Part shown: in pieces, positions 53,598 through 62,651 of the stretch
Layout of the letters: the number at the start of each line of letters is the position of its first letter
Position numbering within the stretch: the stretch's first letter is position 1
Assembly (NCBI RefSeq): GCF_019669905.1
Contig: NZ_AP019777.1
Location: 1,116,001 to 1,180,000, forward strand
Origin: Methylomonas koyamae
GTDB taxonomy: Bacteria > Pseudomonadota > Gammaproteobacteria > Methylococcales > Methylomonadaceae
Length of the DNA stretch: 64,000 nucleotides
Direction of reading: 5' to 3'
The notes under the pieces: generated by a model
Told to the model about the DNA's origin: nothing
Seen by the model: only the letters and a program-made list of their open reading frames with translations
Database searches by the model: none
Program-made: the position numbers and the translations under genes

Positions 53598-54574
53598 TAC
53601 GGTTGACCTCCGCCCAGCAACGAGGGACGCAAGCTAGTCGAGGCTTCAGGCGCTTGTCGGACCACGACATACAACTCGGTGGCTTCTTGCGGTTTCAATA
53701 CCACGTTGGGCCAGACCGACACGGCGAGTACGTCCTGTTGTATCGTCGCGCAACTGCGTTCGTCGAACTCGAGCATGTCGCCGCCTGTATTCTTGGCAAG
53801 ACCCACCAGAATCAACTGGTCCTGGCCTTCTAGAACCTGGCCGGTTTGGATCTGGAACCGGTCTTGCAGGCAGTGAATCTGTTCCTGCGGTTTGGGTTCG
53901 CGTAGCGAATAACCGGACGGGGTCTTTTGCAACCCCAAATCCCGAAATAGCGCTTTTAGTTGGCTGATATAGGCTTGTTCCTGTTGGCTCGAGGTTCGAC
54001 TTGCGCTATCGGAGCGCTGCCATTGGTTCAACAGTTGGTAGCTGTCCTTGTCCAAATCAAGATGGATTTCCCGCGCGGGGATGCGTTTGGGAATCAAGGT
54101 TAGCGACAAGGCAATGTCCTGGTTGTCGCCAGGGGTGATGTATAAGGTGACCGGTGTTTCGTCGGCGGTGGCGACATAAACGATTTTGCCTTTGGTACTG
54201 GTCGTGGCTTGGCTGGTAGTCGTAACCACCGGATGTTCAAACGGCGTGACCAAGCGATTCAAGTGGCCGACGGCAATCGGCATCAGTTCGTTAATGCCGG
54301 GTTTAACCGCGATGTGCTGCGGGCCGATTGAAGTGGCTGACGTAGCGTTTGACGCTGCCGCTTGCTGGTTGGCAACTTTTATTACACTGGCATCGACCGG
54401 CGGTAACTCGATGCCTAAGTCGGGCTTCGGCGGCACAACGGGTTGTGATGATGCTGAGGACGACTCTTCGGCTACGGTGGTGACCGGGGGTAACACCGTC
54501 ACGGGTAAGTCATCGGTGGCCCAACTGCCCTGGGTGAAAGTCACGAGTAGCCAAGGCAAAAAGTGTCGTTTCAT
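53597..54574 (-). CDS. traK: TraK, secretin-like transfer protein
   Basis: This 325-residue protein has a signal peptide (MKRHFLPWLLVTFTQGSWA), then a low-complexity S/T/P-rich stretch to about residue 100 and a beta-rich TraK domain (VYVATADETPVTLYITPG). It forms the outer ring of the transfer channel with TraV and TraB. Its ATG overlaps the stop of traE by 4 bases. Confidence 0.9.
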   Translation of the reverse strand: MKRHFLPWLLVTFTQGSWATDDLPVTVLPPVTTVAEESSSASSQPVVPPKPDLGIELPPVDASVIKVANQQAAASNATSATSIGPQHIAVKPGINELMPIAVGHLNRLVTPFEHPVVTTTSQATTSTKGKIVYVATADETPVTLYITPGDNQDIALSLTLIPKRIPAREIHLDLDKDSYQLLNQWQRSDSASRTSSQQEQAYISQLKALFRDLGLQKTPSGYSLREPKPQEQIHCLQDRFQIQTGQVLEGQDQLILVGLAKNTGGDMLEFDERSCATIQQDVLAVSVWPNVVLKPQEATELYVVVRQAPEASTSLRPSLLGGGQP

Positions 54575-55182
54575 GGTTTAGCCTCTTGAGGTTGCCCCTG
54601 GGTGGATTTCAATCGCTCCAGGGTTCTAGGGGAATCCGGATACACGTCGATGTATTCCAGGCGGGGCCGATAGTTTTTGATGGCGATGATGAATTCGTAG
54701 GTACGGGGTTTGACGTCGGGTTTGGAACTGGGGCCTTGGCTTTTCAGTTCGCCGCTGACAAAGACCTTGTTGGTCTCGGCTTCGTAGTCGACATGACGCG
54801 GAGTGAAGCTGATCGCGACCCGGTCCATTTTGATGGCCTTGATTTGATCGCTCATGGCATCCAGGACACTGCGGTAAATATCCGGCGCCAATAACGGCTC
54901 GACCGCGGTTTTCAGAAAGTCGGCATTGGCTGGCGTGGTGTTGCCAAGGAGTTCTGCCAGGAACAAGCCCCAGGACTCTTTGAACTCACTAGAGGCCTGG
55001 CTGCGGGTGACCTCGACTTCCTGGGTGAGGGTAGGTGGCACCAGGATGATGCTGCGCTCGGTTCGCCAAGCGGCCAGCGAGGTGATCACGCAAATCACCA
55101 GCAAGCCGATAATGATTACCCGGCTGAGTCGGTTCTCGGTCTCGTGCCCGTCCCAGGTCTGAAGAAAATCCGACCATCTCAT
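54571..55182 (-). CDS. traE: TraE, inner membrane transfer protein
   Basis: This 203-residue TraE (VirB8-like) has one N-terminal membrane segment (VIIIGLLVICVITSLAAW) and a periplasmic domain. I chose the ATG at 55182 (MRWSDFLQTW), which overlaps the stop of traL by 4 bases. A longer frame upstream lies within traL and is not likely. It joins the pilus assembly platform. Confidence 0.9.
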   Translation of the reverse strand: MRWSDFLQTWDGHETENRLSRVIIIGLLVICVITSLAAWRTERSIILVPPTLTQEVEVTRSQASSEFKESWGLFLAELLGNTTPANADFLKTAVEPLLAPDIYRSVLDAMSDQIKAIKMDRVAISFTPRHVDYEAETNKVFVSGELKSQGPSSKPDVKPRTYEFIIAIKNYRPRLEYIDVYPDSPRTLERLKSTQGQPQEAKP

Positions 55183-55460
55183 GGCAGAAACCGGCGAATG
55201 TAGGGATTGGGGATGGTTTGCGCGCGACTGGGCAACAAGCCCAGCCAATACAGTGCATGCAAGGTGTAGCCGTCAGGGCGGTTATCGCGGAAACGCCGGT
55301 AAAACTTGACCGCGATGAAGCCGAGCGCCAAGCCGGGGATAAATTGATCGATCAACATGCCGGTGAGCATGCTCACCATGAACGGCACAATCTCGTCCGC
55401 GCTCCACAGCAAAATGTGGATCGGATCGTCGATCGATTGGGGGATGGCAATGGGTTCCAT
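55179..55460 (-). CDS. traL: TraL, pilus assembly protein
   Basis: This 93-residue TraL (VirB3-like) begins MEPIAIPQSIDDPIHILLWS and has a hydrophobic segment near residues 28-50. It is the first gene of the transfer operon here and has a strong GGAGGT ribosome site. A 30-bp palindrome lies 57 bases upstream. In related elements relaxase genes come before it, but here they are absent from the window. Confidence 0.9.
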   Translation of the reverse strand: MEPIAIPQSIDDPIHILLWSADEIVPFMVSMLTGMLIDQFIPGLALGFIAVKFYRRFRDNRPDGYTLHALYWLGLLPSRAQTIPNPYIRRFLP

Positions 55461-55933
55461 AATGACCTCCGGTTAGGATGGTCATTATTTTGAAGGGATA
55501 TTTGAAGAGAGCTTTTGCAGCTGATGACGAATTTGACGTCAGCTACGGAAAGCGTAGGAAATTGAATTTATTGGTTGATGGTAGGCACTTATAAATTACA
55601 TGTGCTTGTCAAAATCCGCGAAATGATTGAACTGAATTCCAACAGCCGCTGAGTAAGCGTTTGTATAAAATGGAGATCTCTTACGGATTCGAATTCGAGA
55701 GTTAGGCAGCGAACTGTTTGTTCATCCTTTCCTTGAAAACAGAATTCAACCGTCGTTAAAGACGGGATGGATTGATACCGCTACAAAGATCGCCACCTCG
55801 TTGAAAGGGTATTCTCGAGATGAAACATTTCGGAGCAATTGCGAAGCGATGTGACTGAATTAAATGCAATTTTTGAATCTGCATTAGCTTCGGTCTGAGC
55901 ATTTTTTGCTAACTATGTAAATGGCAATGGCCC
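55461..55933. other. Control region upstream of traL, no gene
   Basis: About 470 bases without a supported gene. It holds the traL ribosome site, the palindrome at 55517-55546 and mostly AT-rich sequence after that. I see no terminator with a clear U run, and no oriT-like inverted repeat pair that I can support. The traL promoter presumably lies here. Confidence 0.5.
55517..55546. promoter_or_regulatory. Palindromic site upstream of traL
   Basis: This imperfect 30-bp dyad (left arm GCAGCTGATGACGAA) is related to 20798-20827: 24 of 30 positions are the same. Flanking bases on both sides also resemble each other, so the two regions are homologous over about 65 bases. It lies 57 bases before the traL start and may be bound by a transfer regulator. 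Confidence 0.55.
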
Positions 55934-56242
55934 CTAGTCCTTAATCGATGGAAAACGGTCACTTGAACGAGATACCCGATCGCGTAAATCTAACCCAGCC
56001 TTAAAGTGGGTTGTATACCGCATGGGCAAACTCACTGGTTCACCTGTTTTTGGATTACGGCCTATGCGAGCGGCTCGCTGAATAACTGAGAATCCTCCAA
56101 ACCCACGAATTTCAATTCGCTCGGCTCGTGCCAGATGATGGATCATCGCATCAATTGTCACGTTAATCGCTAATTCGACATCGCGTTGCAGCAAATGTGG
56201 CAATTTAAGACTGATGCGTTCGATAAGTTCAGACTTTGTCAT
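55934..56242 (-). CDS. IHF beta-like nucleoid protein
   Basis: This 102-residue protein starts MTKSELIERISLKLPHLLQR and has ERIEIRGFGGFSVIQRAARIG, then RNPKTGEPVSL. It is closer to the IHF beta subunit than to HU. It bends DNA at specific sites and may assist oriT processing or integration. An alpha partner is not in the window; it may pair with the host IhfA or form homodimers. Its C-terminal tail (SRSSDRFPSIKD) is longer than usual. Confidence 0.88.
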   Translation of the reverse strand: MTKSELIERISLKLPHLLQRDVELAINVTIDAMIHHLARAERIEIRGFGGFSVIQRAARIGRNPKTGEPVSLPMRYTTHFKAGLDLRDRVSRSSDRFPSIKD

Positions 56243-56296
56243 TCTATGGTGTATGTCAAATCGGTGATGTTTAACAATGGGCTGGTGATTAAGTTA

Positions 56297-56845
56297 TTAG
56301 AGCGTTGGCAGTGTCTTACCGCCTTGTTCAATGACAACGGCTTGCTTAAGCAAATCACTGGCAGTGGGATATTGATCGTAAAGGCTGCCAATCGCTTGAT
56401 AATAGGCCGTCGTACTAAATGGTTCTGAGGCTTGTTTTCGGATTAACTCAGCCAGTCTTGACCTGAAGTCTGGTGAAACGGTAACCATACGTATGCCTTT
56501 AACGATTTTGGTGCCCGGATCCACCAAAACTAGATTAAAGGGTAAGTAGGCATTCCCTTCGTCAATCGTTTCATCCCCAGCAAGATGAATGGTAAATGCC
56601 AAGTCCGACCAGTCCAAAAATCCCTCTATTTTGAATAAAAAGAAAATAAGTTCGGCTTTAGCGAATAACGCAAAGGATGTATTGCCGTTTAGAAAGGTTT
56701 GGATTTCTCGAGGGGACGCCGAAAAATTAAACGTCAGCAACGGCGCGCCATTGGCCAGTACGATACTCATACCTTCCGCAGGCATGTCATGATCAAAGCG
56801 TTCCCCAACGCAGAGTTTCAAATATTCCATTTCACTGGTGTTCAT
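56297..56845 (-). CDS. Unknown protein, 182 residues
   Basis: I do not recognise a family. The protein begins MNTSEMEYLKLCVGERFDHD and has alternating beta-like stretches (FALFAKAELIFFLFKIEGFLDW and IHLAGDETIDEG), then a helical C-terminus. No signal peptide or membrane span is convincing. It is one of a row of small minus-strand genes and could be transcribed with the IHF-like gene downstream. Confidence 0.65.
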   Translation of the reverse strand: MNTSEMEYLKLCVGERFDHDMPAEGMSIVLANGAPLLTFNFSASPREIQTFLNGNTSFALFAKAELIFFLFKIEGFLDWSDLAFTIHLAGDETIDEGNAYLPFNLVLVDPGTKIVKGIRMVTVSPDFRSRLAELIRKQASEPFSTTAYYQAIGSLYDQYPTASDLLKQAVVIEQGGKTLPTL

Positions 56846-56877
56846 GATGTCTTTTCGGCAAGAAGAGAGTCTGGGAG

Positions 56878-57111
56878 CTAGGAATAGCGGAGCGGTAATG
56901 GCTCACCGACAAGCCGCACGTTTTCAGCAATATCGACGGCGACACAACGATTCGCTTGAATCGCGTCAGCTAAAATGTATTCGTCTTGGCACAAGTAAAC
57001 ATTCTGTTCACAGGTTGAACAATAACGAATGTCTTGATTATCCGTTGTAACCAACTCATCCCATTTCTTATCGCATTGTTTGCCAAAAATACAGTTTCTG
57101 ATTACGCTCAC
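56878..57111 (-). CDS. Small cysteine-rich protein, zinc-binding type
   Basis: This 77-residue protein has a C-x6-C (NCIFGKQC) and a CSTCEQNVYLC motif, then AIQANRCVAVDI. This is a common bacterial small protein of unknown function with a likely zinc knuckle. It starts from a GTG at 57111 with GGGAG 6 bases upstream; no ATG lies nearby. Confidence 0.7.
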   Translation of the reverse strand: MSVIRNCIFGKQCDKKWDELVTTDNQDIRYCSTCEQNVYLCQDEYILADAIQANRCVAVDIAENVRLVGEPLPLRYS

Positions 57112-57158
57112 TTCGCACTCCCTGAAGCAAAAAAAGTTAAAGAACTCGGCCTAATCAG

Positions 57159-57386
57159 TCAGCCCGTACAGGTTTTTAGTTTGACTGAGAAATCCGCAAT
57201 CCCCAGTTTGAATAACTGTTTGGCGGCCGCGTCCAAGGTTTTAAATTCCTTGGTTTCACGTTTGGTGGTTTCCAATGGCTGTCCGTTGATGACGACCATG
57301 TAACCCTGAGCCATCACAGCATAATGAACTTGGACTTGCTTCACCGCATTGGCATCAAGCAGCACCTTTACCTCGCGCTCAATCAT
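57159..57386 (-). CDS. Small protein coupled to an Xre regulator gene
   Basis: This 75-residue protein begins MIEREVKVLLDANAVKQVQV and ends FSVKLKTCTG. It looks like a small alpha/beta domain that I cannot name. The ATG at 57386 overlaps the stop of the regulator gene (ATGA), so the two are translated together, as seen in toxin-antitoxin and repressor-partner pairs. No toxin motif is visible. Confidence 0.65.
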   Translation of the reverse strand: MIEREVKVLLDANAVKQVQVHYAVMAQGYMVVINGQPLETTKRETKEFKTLDAAAKQLFKLGIADFSVKLKTCTG

Positions 57387-57652
57387 ACATCTCCCTTGAT
57401 GTTCGGTTCGCCGGTTGGGTTCGACTGTTCCCACGATTCAAATAAATCTTGTTGGTCGACTAATACCAACAGATCACCCGGTTTTACCTGCAAGTAGCGA
57501 CACAACTTGGCAAGTACATCGCGGTCAAAACTTTTCACCTGATCGTAGTAATAGCGATCTACCGTCGCTCGCGCAACGCCTGTTGCGTGGCATACGTCGG
57601 AGACTTTCAATCGTTTAGCGCCAAGGATCGTTGACAGTCGACAGGTAATCAT
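57383..57652 (-). CDS. Xre-type helix-turn-helix regulator
   Basis: This 89-residue protein has a Cro/C1-type helix-turn-helix (LKVSDVCHATGVARATVDRY, residues about 16-35) and a following helix with LAKLCRYLQVKPGDLLV. It is a small cytoplasmic repressor, in a two-gene unit with the next gene. Its promoter region lies in 57653-57791, before the secreted nuclease gene. Confidence 0.82.
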   Translation of the reverse strand: MITCRLSTILGAKRLKVSDVCHATGVARATVDRYYYDQVKSFDRDVLAKLCRYLQVKPGDLLVLVDQQDLFESWEQSNPTGEPNIKGDV

Positions 57653-57791
57653 ATGTCTTATTGAGTGAAAAACTAATCGAACTCGATTAATTATTGCAAT
57701 GATATGGTCAATGGCGCTCTAAGGCAAGGTTCGGTTTTAGGATCATGCAAAGAGTAGGGGTTAGCAGCCTAGAGACGACAACTGTCGAGCA

Positions 57792-58691
57792 TCAACTTTT
57801 ATTGCAGCCATGGGGAATTAGCCAGCTGGAAGCTGGTTTCTCATGCTTCGCATAATCGGCAACTGGAAAGGTTTCTCCGGTCAGTTTTTCGAGTTCGTCT
57901 ATCGATACCAAATAACGATCCAGTTTGCGTTTTGTGGCATCAGTTGAATTCGGTACGACCCAGGCAATAGCTCGTTCATCGGCACCAGTGCCTCGTACGA
58001 TCACTTTGTAAAAGTAGTCGGGGGTACGCACGCCATGGGACGAAACGAAAATATCATTGCTCGTATCGTTACCCCAAACGACGCCACCCAGGACCAAAAG
58101 ATCATCTATATCGCGGTAGCATTCGATGATTTCCTCCGTCAGCAACCAGGCGCCTCGATTCATCTGCGAGGTTTGCGGCAAAATGTTGGTCATGTCGTTA
58201 GATTGATGGATAGCATTGGCGGAAGCATCCAGGTGATTAGCCGGAACTTGGTGACCGCGGTCATAGCCATTGCCATAGGCCTTGCTCGTGAACTGTTGGC
58301 AAGAAGCCGACACATTCGGATCCAGCTCGAATTTGTCGTATCGTTTCAAGTTACCACTATCGCGTTGTGCGTTATAGCGGAACTTGATTGCTGCTCGTTC
58401 TTTGCAGTCTAGCCAGACTGTAAATCCGTCATAATCCAGTTTCAGAATGTCACCTGACGGCAAATTGTGTGCCGGTGTGGCGGCGGACAATGTCTGGGGA
58501 GTTGCTTGCTGTTGAACTACTGTTGATTCGGTCGATGCCTTGGAATGCCCTTCATGGCAATGATATTCACCCGTTTTACGATTGGTATGACAACCTTCAG
58601 CGTTGACTTTGCCTGGATGGGCAACTGCGACATTCCAGAATAGAAACGGCAGTAACAAAGCGACATGTCGTAATGTGAAGTCTTGGGTCAT
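57792..58691 (-). CDS. Secreted YHYH and DNA/RNA non-specific endonuclease
   Basis: This 299-residue protein has a signal peptide (about residues 1-24), a short YHYH-type motif (HTNRKTGEYHCHEGH, about residues 35-49) and a DNA/RNA non-specific endonuclease domain with the catalytic DRGHQVPA near residue 145 and the metal-binding NMTNILPQ. It would act outside the cytoplasm. Nucleases of this type are found on conjugative elements. They may degrade incoming DNA or serve as export-linked entry barriers, but no immunity gene is seen. Confidence 0.85.
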   Translation of the reverse strand: MTQDFTLRHVALLLPFLFWNVAVAHPGKVNAEGCHTNRKTGEYHCHEGHSKASTESTVVQQQATPQTLSAATPAHNLPSGDILKLDYDGFTVWLDCKERAAIKFRYNAQRDSGNLKRYDKFELDPNVSASCQQFTSKAYGNGYDRGHQVPANHLDASANAIHQSNDMTNILPQTSQMNRGAWLLTEEIIECYRDIDDLLVLGGVVWGNDTSNDIFVSSHGVRTPDYFYKVIVRGTGADERAIAWVVPNSTDATKRKLDRYLVSIDELEKLTGETFPVADYAKHEKPASSWLIPHGCNKS

Positions 58692-58715
58692 CGTTTAACT
58701 CGTTGGATATTTTCG

Positions 58716-59003
58716 TTACTGTAACTGTTGCCAAAGCGCCTGAATGATTACGTCCGAGGCATCATCCGCAAAGGTTGTACCACATTCAGCTAATAGTGGA
58801 TTAGTAGGATTATGCAGATCGTATGCATTTCGGATCGCGGCACCCAAACTGAAATGTAAGTCAATTAAGTCGATCTGATTCATGCCTGCGATGGAGTGGC
58901 GCTCCTCATAGCTCAAAATAAGCATCAATCGGTTAACGGCATCATCTACGGTGTTGGGCGGTTGCAGGATGTCTTGACTGATGAATGACCAATTCTTGCT
59001 CAA
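58716..59003 (-). CDS. DUF6794-like small protein
   Basis: This 95-residue protein starts from a TTG at 59003 with GAAGG upstream. It begins MSKNWSFISQDILQPPNTVD and carries a LIDLHFSLGAAIRNAYDLHN and DDASDVIIQALWQQL pattern that resembles DUF6794. No membrane or metal motif is visible. Its function is unknown. Confidence 0.6.
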   Translation of the reverse strand: MSKNWSFISQDILQPPNTVDDAVNRLMLILSYEERHSIAGMNQIDLIDLHFSLGAAIRNAYDLHNPTNPLLAECGTTFADDASDVIIQALWQQLQ

Positions 59004-59064
59004 TTTGATAGACCTTCAATGAACTCGGTGGGTTAGGTGTTTTAACCCGAAAATTTGCACAACG

Positions 59065-59087
59065 TTATCCACAGAATTTGGGGATAA
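59065..59087. promoter_or_regulatory. DnaA-box pair upstream of the yfbR-like gene
   Basis: A perfect DnaA box, TTATCCACA, at 59065-59073 faces an inverted near-match (GGGGATAA) at 59080-59087. It lies in the 169-base gap before the yfbR-like gene. It may be a DnaA-controlled promoter or part of a replication region, but no replication initiator gene or iterons are in the window. Confidence 0.35.
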
Positions 59088-59172
59088 CGAATCAGCGGCA
59101 GTAAGATTAGCTGGTAATAAACGGCTTTGTTTGAACTTGCCAGTCTACGCAGCTTAGATCTCTGAGGGTTAC

Positions 59173-59775
59173 ATGACACAATCGATCAGTTCGAACTTTT
59201 ATGCCTACCTTTCACGCCTGAGGTGGATTAAGCGCTGGGGCCTAAAGCGCAACGCCCACGAAGAAAATGTCATGGAACACAGTTGGGAAGTGGCTGTGAT
59301 TGCCCATACCTTGGCGCTCATCAAAAACCGCTATTTTGAGGGGCAAGTCGATGCTAACGCCGTGGCAACCGCAGCCCTTTACCATGACATCACGGAAGTG
59401 ATCACGGGTGATATGCCCACACCCATCAAATACCATTCGCCCGCTATTCTAGGTGCCTACAAACAAATCGAACAGCAAGCGGAACAAGAGTTATTGAATC
59501 TGCTACCGGAAGTCTTGCAACCCGATTTCCGGGCACTGATTGATCACCGGAAAATGTCTGAAGTCCATCAGAAAATCATCAAAGCCGCCGACAAGATCTC
59601 CGCCTACCTAAAATGCCAGGCCGAATTGAAAGCCGGCAATGCTGAATTTGAAATGGCTGCCGAACAACTCGAACGGGATATTGACGCGTTGGATCAACCC
59701 GAGGTTCGTTTTTTTATGTTGTCATTTGCGCCCAACTGCGGGTTGACGCTCGATGATTTGATGAAAAAACGTTAG
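59173..59775 (+). CDS. YfbR-like HD-domain 5'-nucleotidase
   Basis: This 200-residue HD-domain phosphohydrolase is like YfbR, which dephosphorylates deoxyribonucleoside 5'-monophosphates. The metal ligands are visible in [11 protein letters not shown] (H) and [18 protein letters not shown] (HD), with a later [12 protein letters not shown]. The start at 59173 follows GAGGGTTAC. It precedes the RecD2-like gene by 16 bases. It may protect the nucleotide pool or work in the element's DNA metabolism. Confidence 0.88.
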   Translation: MTQSISSNFYAYLSRLRWIKRWGLKRNAHEENVMEHSWEVAVIAHTLALIKNRYFEGQVDANAVATAALYHDITEVITGDMPTPIKYHSPAILGAYKQIEQQAEQELLNLLPEVLQPDFRALIDHRKMSEVHQKIIKAADKISAYLKCQAELKAGNAEFEMAAEQLERDIDALDQPEVRFFMLSFAPNCGLTLDDLMKKR

Positions 59776-59791
59776 CGCAGTTGTATTCAGC

Positions 59792-61990
59792 ATGGATTCC
59801 CAATCTAACCCGCCTTATTCTGCCGACAATCCCGTTGAGAAACTACACGGCTCCATCGAGCGTGTCACTTTTCATAGCGAGTCCTCGGGATTTTGTGTGT
59901 TACGGGTCAAGGTCAAAGGTTATCGTGAACTGATTACCGTGATCGGGTCAGCTGCCAGCGTCACGGCCGGCGAGTACATTGAATGCCTGGGTTGTTGGGT
60001 CAATGATCGTCAGCATGGGCAGCAATTTAAAACCATCTCCTTAAAGATTGTTCCGCCGACCACGTTGGATGGCATCGAGAAATATCTGGGCTCGGGTATG
60101 GTCAAAGGCATTGGTCCTCATTTTGCCAAGAAACTCGTCAAAGCATTTGGCGAACAGGTGTTCGATGTGATTGAGCAAACACCGGAACGCCTGCTGGAAT
60201 TGCCGGGTATTGGCAAGAAGCGCCAAGAGCGGGTCACGGGGGCCTGGGCCGAACAGAAAGTGATACGCGAGATCATGGTGTTTTTGCAATCTCACGGCGT
60301 TGGCACCTCTCGCTCGGTCCGAATATACAAGACTTACGGCGACCAGGCTATCGATAAAGTTCGGGAAAACCCTTATCGGCTAGCATTGGATATTCACGGA
60401 ATTGGCTTTAAAACCGCTGATACCCTGGCGCAGAAATTAGGCATTGGCCCTCAGTCCCTGCTTAGAGCTCAGGCGGGCGTTCGCCACGTTTTACAAGAGT
60501 GGTCAGGCGAAGGCCACTGTGCCGCGATTCGCAGCAATCTGTGCGAAATGGCGGCCAAATTACTGGAAATCTCATTACCGATTATCGATCAAGCGGTCGC
60601 GGCGGAATTAACCGAAGGCAATTTGATCGCCGAAATCGATGGCAGCGACGAATTCATTTTTCTGACGCCTTTGCACCGCGCTGAAATAGGCTGTGCCGCC
60701 CACCTGAACCGGTTAAATCAAGGCGATGCACCTTGGGGTGTGATTGACGCGGATAAAGCCATCCCCTGGGTGGAAGAGCAAACTGGCGTGACCTTGTCGC
60801 AGTCGCAAGCGGCTGCCGTTCGATTGGTACTCCAGCATAAAGTCTCGGTGATCACTGGCGGTCCCGGTGTCGGTAAAACCACCTTGGTCAACAGCTTGCT
60901 CAAGATACTCAAAGCCAAACGGGTGCGGATTGGTTTGTGCGCGCCGACAGGACGTGCTGCAAAACGCTTAACTGAATCGACCGGTATGGAAGCAAAAACG
61001 GTGCATCGTCTACTGGAGTTCGATCCGACGCAATTCGCGTTCAAGCATAACGACGAAAACCCGCTGGACTTCGATTGCTTGGTGATTGATGAGTCGTCGA
61101 TGATGGACGTGGTGTTGATGAATCAGCTGTTAAAAGCGATACCGACGGAAGCCGCATTCTTGATCGTCGGAGATGTCGATCAATTACCTTCAGTCGGACC
61201 CGGATCTGTGCTGGCCGACATCATTGATTCCGGCCAAATTGCCACCGTGCGTCTGACCGAGATTTTCCGTCAAGCCAGTACCTCCAAAATCATCACTAAT
61301 GCTCACCGGATTAACCATGGGCAAATGCCGCTAGTGGACAAGATAGAGGGACTCAGCGATTTTTATTGCCTGTACGCCGAAACCCCGGAGGAGATTTTCG
61401 CTAAGTTGATGCAAGTCGTGCTCGAACGGATTCCGCAGCGCTTCCACTTTCATCCGGTCAACGATGTGCAAATTCTGACGCCCATGAATCGTGGTGGCCT
61501 GGGAGCGCGGTCGTTAAATATCGAATTGCAAGCACGACTCAATGGTCACAGCGAGCCCAAGATCACCCGCTTTGGCAATACCTATGCGCCGGGTGATAAG
61601 GTGATTCAGAGGATCAACAACTACGACAAGGAAGTCTTCAACGGCGACATTGGTGTGATCAAATCCATTGATCTTGAGGACAGCCAGGTCAAAATATTGT
61701 TCGACGATCGAGTGGTCGACTACGAATTCAGTGATCTGGACGAAATTACACTAGCTTACGCCACCAGTGTGCACAAATCGCAAGGCTCGGAATATCCGGT
61801 GGTTGTTATTCCATTGGCCATGCAGCATTTTATGCTGCTGGAACGTAATCTGCTGTATACCGGCGTCACGCGTGGCAAACAACTGGTCGTGGTGATTGCC
61901 CAGCCAAAAGCGCTAGGCATGGCGGTGAAAAACCAGCAATCACAAAGAAGGATCACTCATTTGGCGGCTAGGCTGAACGAAAATACGTGA
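59792..61990 (+). CDS. RecD2-like ATP-dependent DNA helicase
   Basis: This 732-residue helicase matches the RecD2/TraI-type superfamily 1B group. The N-terminal part has an OB-like region and helix-hairpin-helix motifs ([15 protein letters not shown]). The motor carries [13 protein letters not shown] near residue 356, [23 protein letters not shown] and [15 protein letters not shown]. RecD2 enzymes unwind 5'-to-3' without RecBC. It may serve recombination or stabilise replication of the element. It shares a plus-strand unit with the YfbR-like gene. Confidence 0.92.
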   Translation: MDSQSNPPYSADNPVEKLHGSIERVTFHSESSGFCVLRVKVKGYRELITVIGSAASVTAGEYIECLGCWVNDRQHGQQFKTISLKIVPPTTLDGIEKYLGSGMVKGIGPHFAKKLVKAFGEQVFDVIEQTPERLLELPGIGKKRQERVTGAWAEQKVIREIMVFLQSHGVGTSRSVRIYKTYGDQAIDKVRENPYRLALDIHGIGFKTADTLAQKLGIGPQSLLRAQAGVRHVLQEWSGEGHCAAIRSNLCEMAAKLLEISLPIIDQAVAAELTEGNLIAEIDGSDEFIFLTPLHRAEIGCAAHLNRLNQGDAPWGVIDADKAIPWVEEQTGVTLSQSQAAAVRLVLQHKVSVITGGPGVGKTTLVNSLLKILKAKRVRIGLCAPTGRAAKRLTESTGMEAKTVHRLLEFDPTQFAFKHNDENPLDFDCLVIDESSMMDVVLMNQLLKAIPTEAAFLIVGDVDQLPSVGPGSVLADIIDSGQIATVRLTEIFRQASTSKIITNAHRINHGQMPLVDKIEGLSDFYCLYAETPEEIFAKLMQVVLERIPQRFHFHPVNDVQILTPMNRGGLGARSLNIELQARLNGHSEPKITRFGNTYAPGDKVIQRINNYDKEVFNGDIGVIKSIDLEDSQVKILFDDRVVDYEFSDLDEITLAYATSVHKSQGSEYPVVVIPLAMQHFMLLERNLLYTGVTRGKQLVVVIAQPKALGMAVKNQQSQRRITHLAARLNENT

Positions 61991-62007
61991 CTATTGTTAC
62001 GGCTATA

Positions 62008-62097
62008 CTCGTCGAGAACGGCCAAAACCGGCCGCTGATGATGCTGGCGAAATTTTCTATCCCTAAGTTCAGCGAATGGCAGCTTTTCGGCAAGCAA
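62008..62097 (-). repeat. Dispersed repeat, right copy
   Basis: This is the reverse-complement partner of 1905-1996. It lies between the RecD2-like gene and the CopZ-like gene. Further short inverted-type words (ACGGCCAAAAC and ACGGCCAAAAG, near 62018 and 62121) occur around it. No gene is supported in 61991-62184. Confidence 0.75.
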
Positions 62098-62184
62098 ATC
62101 GACATTATGACCGTGTCACTACGGCCAAAAGCGGTCTATGAAAAATACAAAAAATCAGTTCTCCGAATGGCTGGTTTATATCGA

Positions 62185-62634
62185 TCATTTGACATCTGTA
62201 TTGCGCTCATTTTCTAAACGCTTGAAATTCGCTAAACAGCATTGGCCTGATGGGTTTCTAATTTCACAAGCACATTCCCCGGCTTGAGTGCGTTGCATGA
62301 CGAAAGCTTTGATCGGCTCTGCCCGATGATCTTTTAATGCCGATAGGTACTGCTCGGCGTCAATATCAAAACAGTAACAAAGCGTGTCGTTTTGAATGGC
62401 TTGATAGCTTCTTAAATGCTGTTTGGGAATAGTGTTGCCCGTACTGGAAAAGTACCCCACTGAGCATGTTTTGGTCGGGCAAAAATAATAACTGTTAGTG
62501 ATGATTGCCTGATTCTCGGGAAACCTGACCTGATGATAAAGCGTAGACATACCGACATTTTTACAAGTGGAGCCGCATTCAGGACAATTCTGTTTGGTTT
62601 TGGTGGATGTACTTGGGCAGCAACAATCAGACAT
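62185..62634 (-). CDS. CopZ-like metal-binding protein
   Basis: This 149-residue protein starts MSDCCCPSTSTKTKQNCPEC and has many cysteines, including CPECGSTC, and a later LCYCFD. This resembles the CopZ-type metallochaperones with an iron-sulfur or zinc N-domain, and it lacks the heavy-metal-associated GMTCxxC domain. I chose the ATG at 62634 because GAGG is 9 bases upstream; the ATG at 62643 touches that site. It lies 17 bases after merP, which places it in the mercury-type operon. Confidence 0.72.
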   Translation of the reverse strand: MSDCCCPSTSTKTKQNCPECGSTCKNVGMSTLYHQVRFPENQAIITNSYYFCPTKTCSVGYFSSTGNTIPKQHLRSYQAIQNDTLCYCFDIDAEQYLSALKDHRAEPIKAFVMQRTQAGECACEIRNPSGQCCLANFKRLENERNTDVK

Positions 62635-62651
62635 AGACCGCATCCTCGGCT

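Noticed and set aside
55461..55933. Possible origin of transfer upstream of traL
   Set aside because: A palindrome is present, but there is no relaxase gene nearby and no nick-type motif that I can support.
61987..62217. 76-residue open frame after the RecD2-like gene
   Set aside because: It runs through the other copy of the repeat and has no ribosome site or family.
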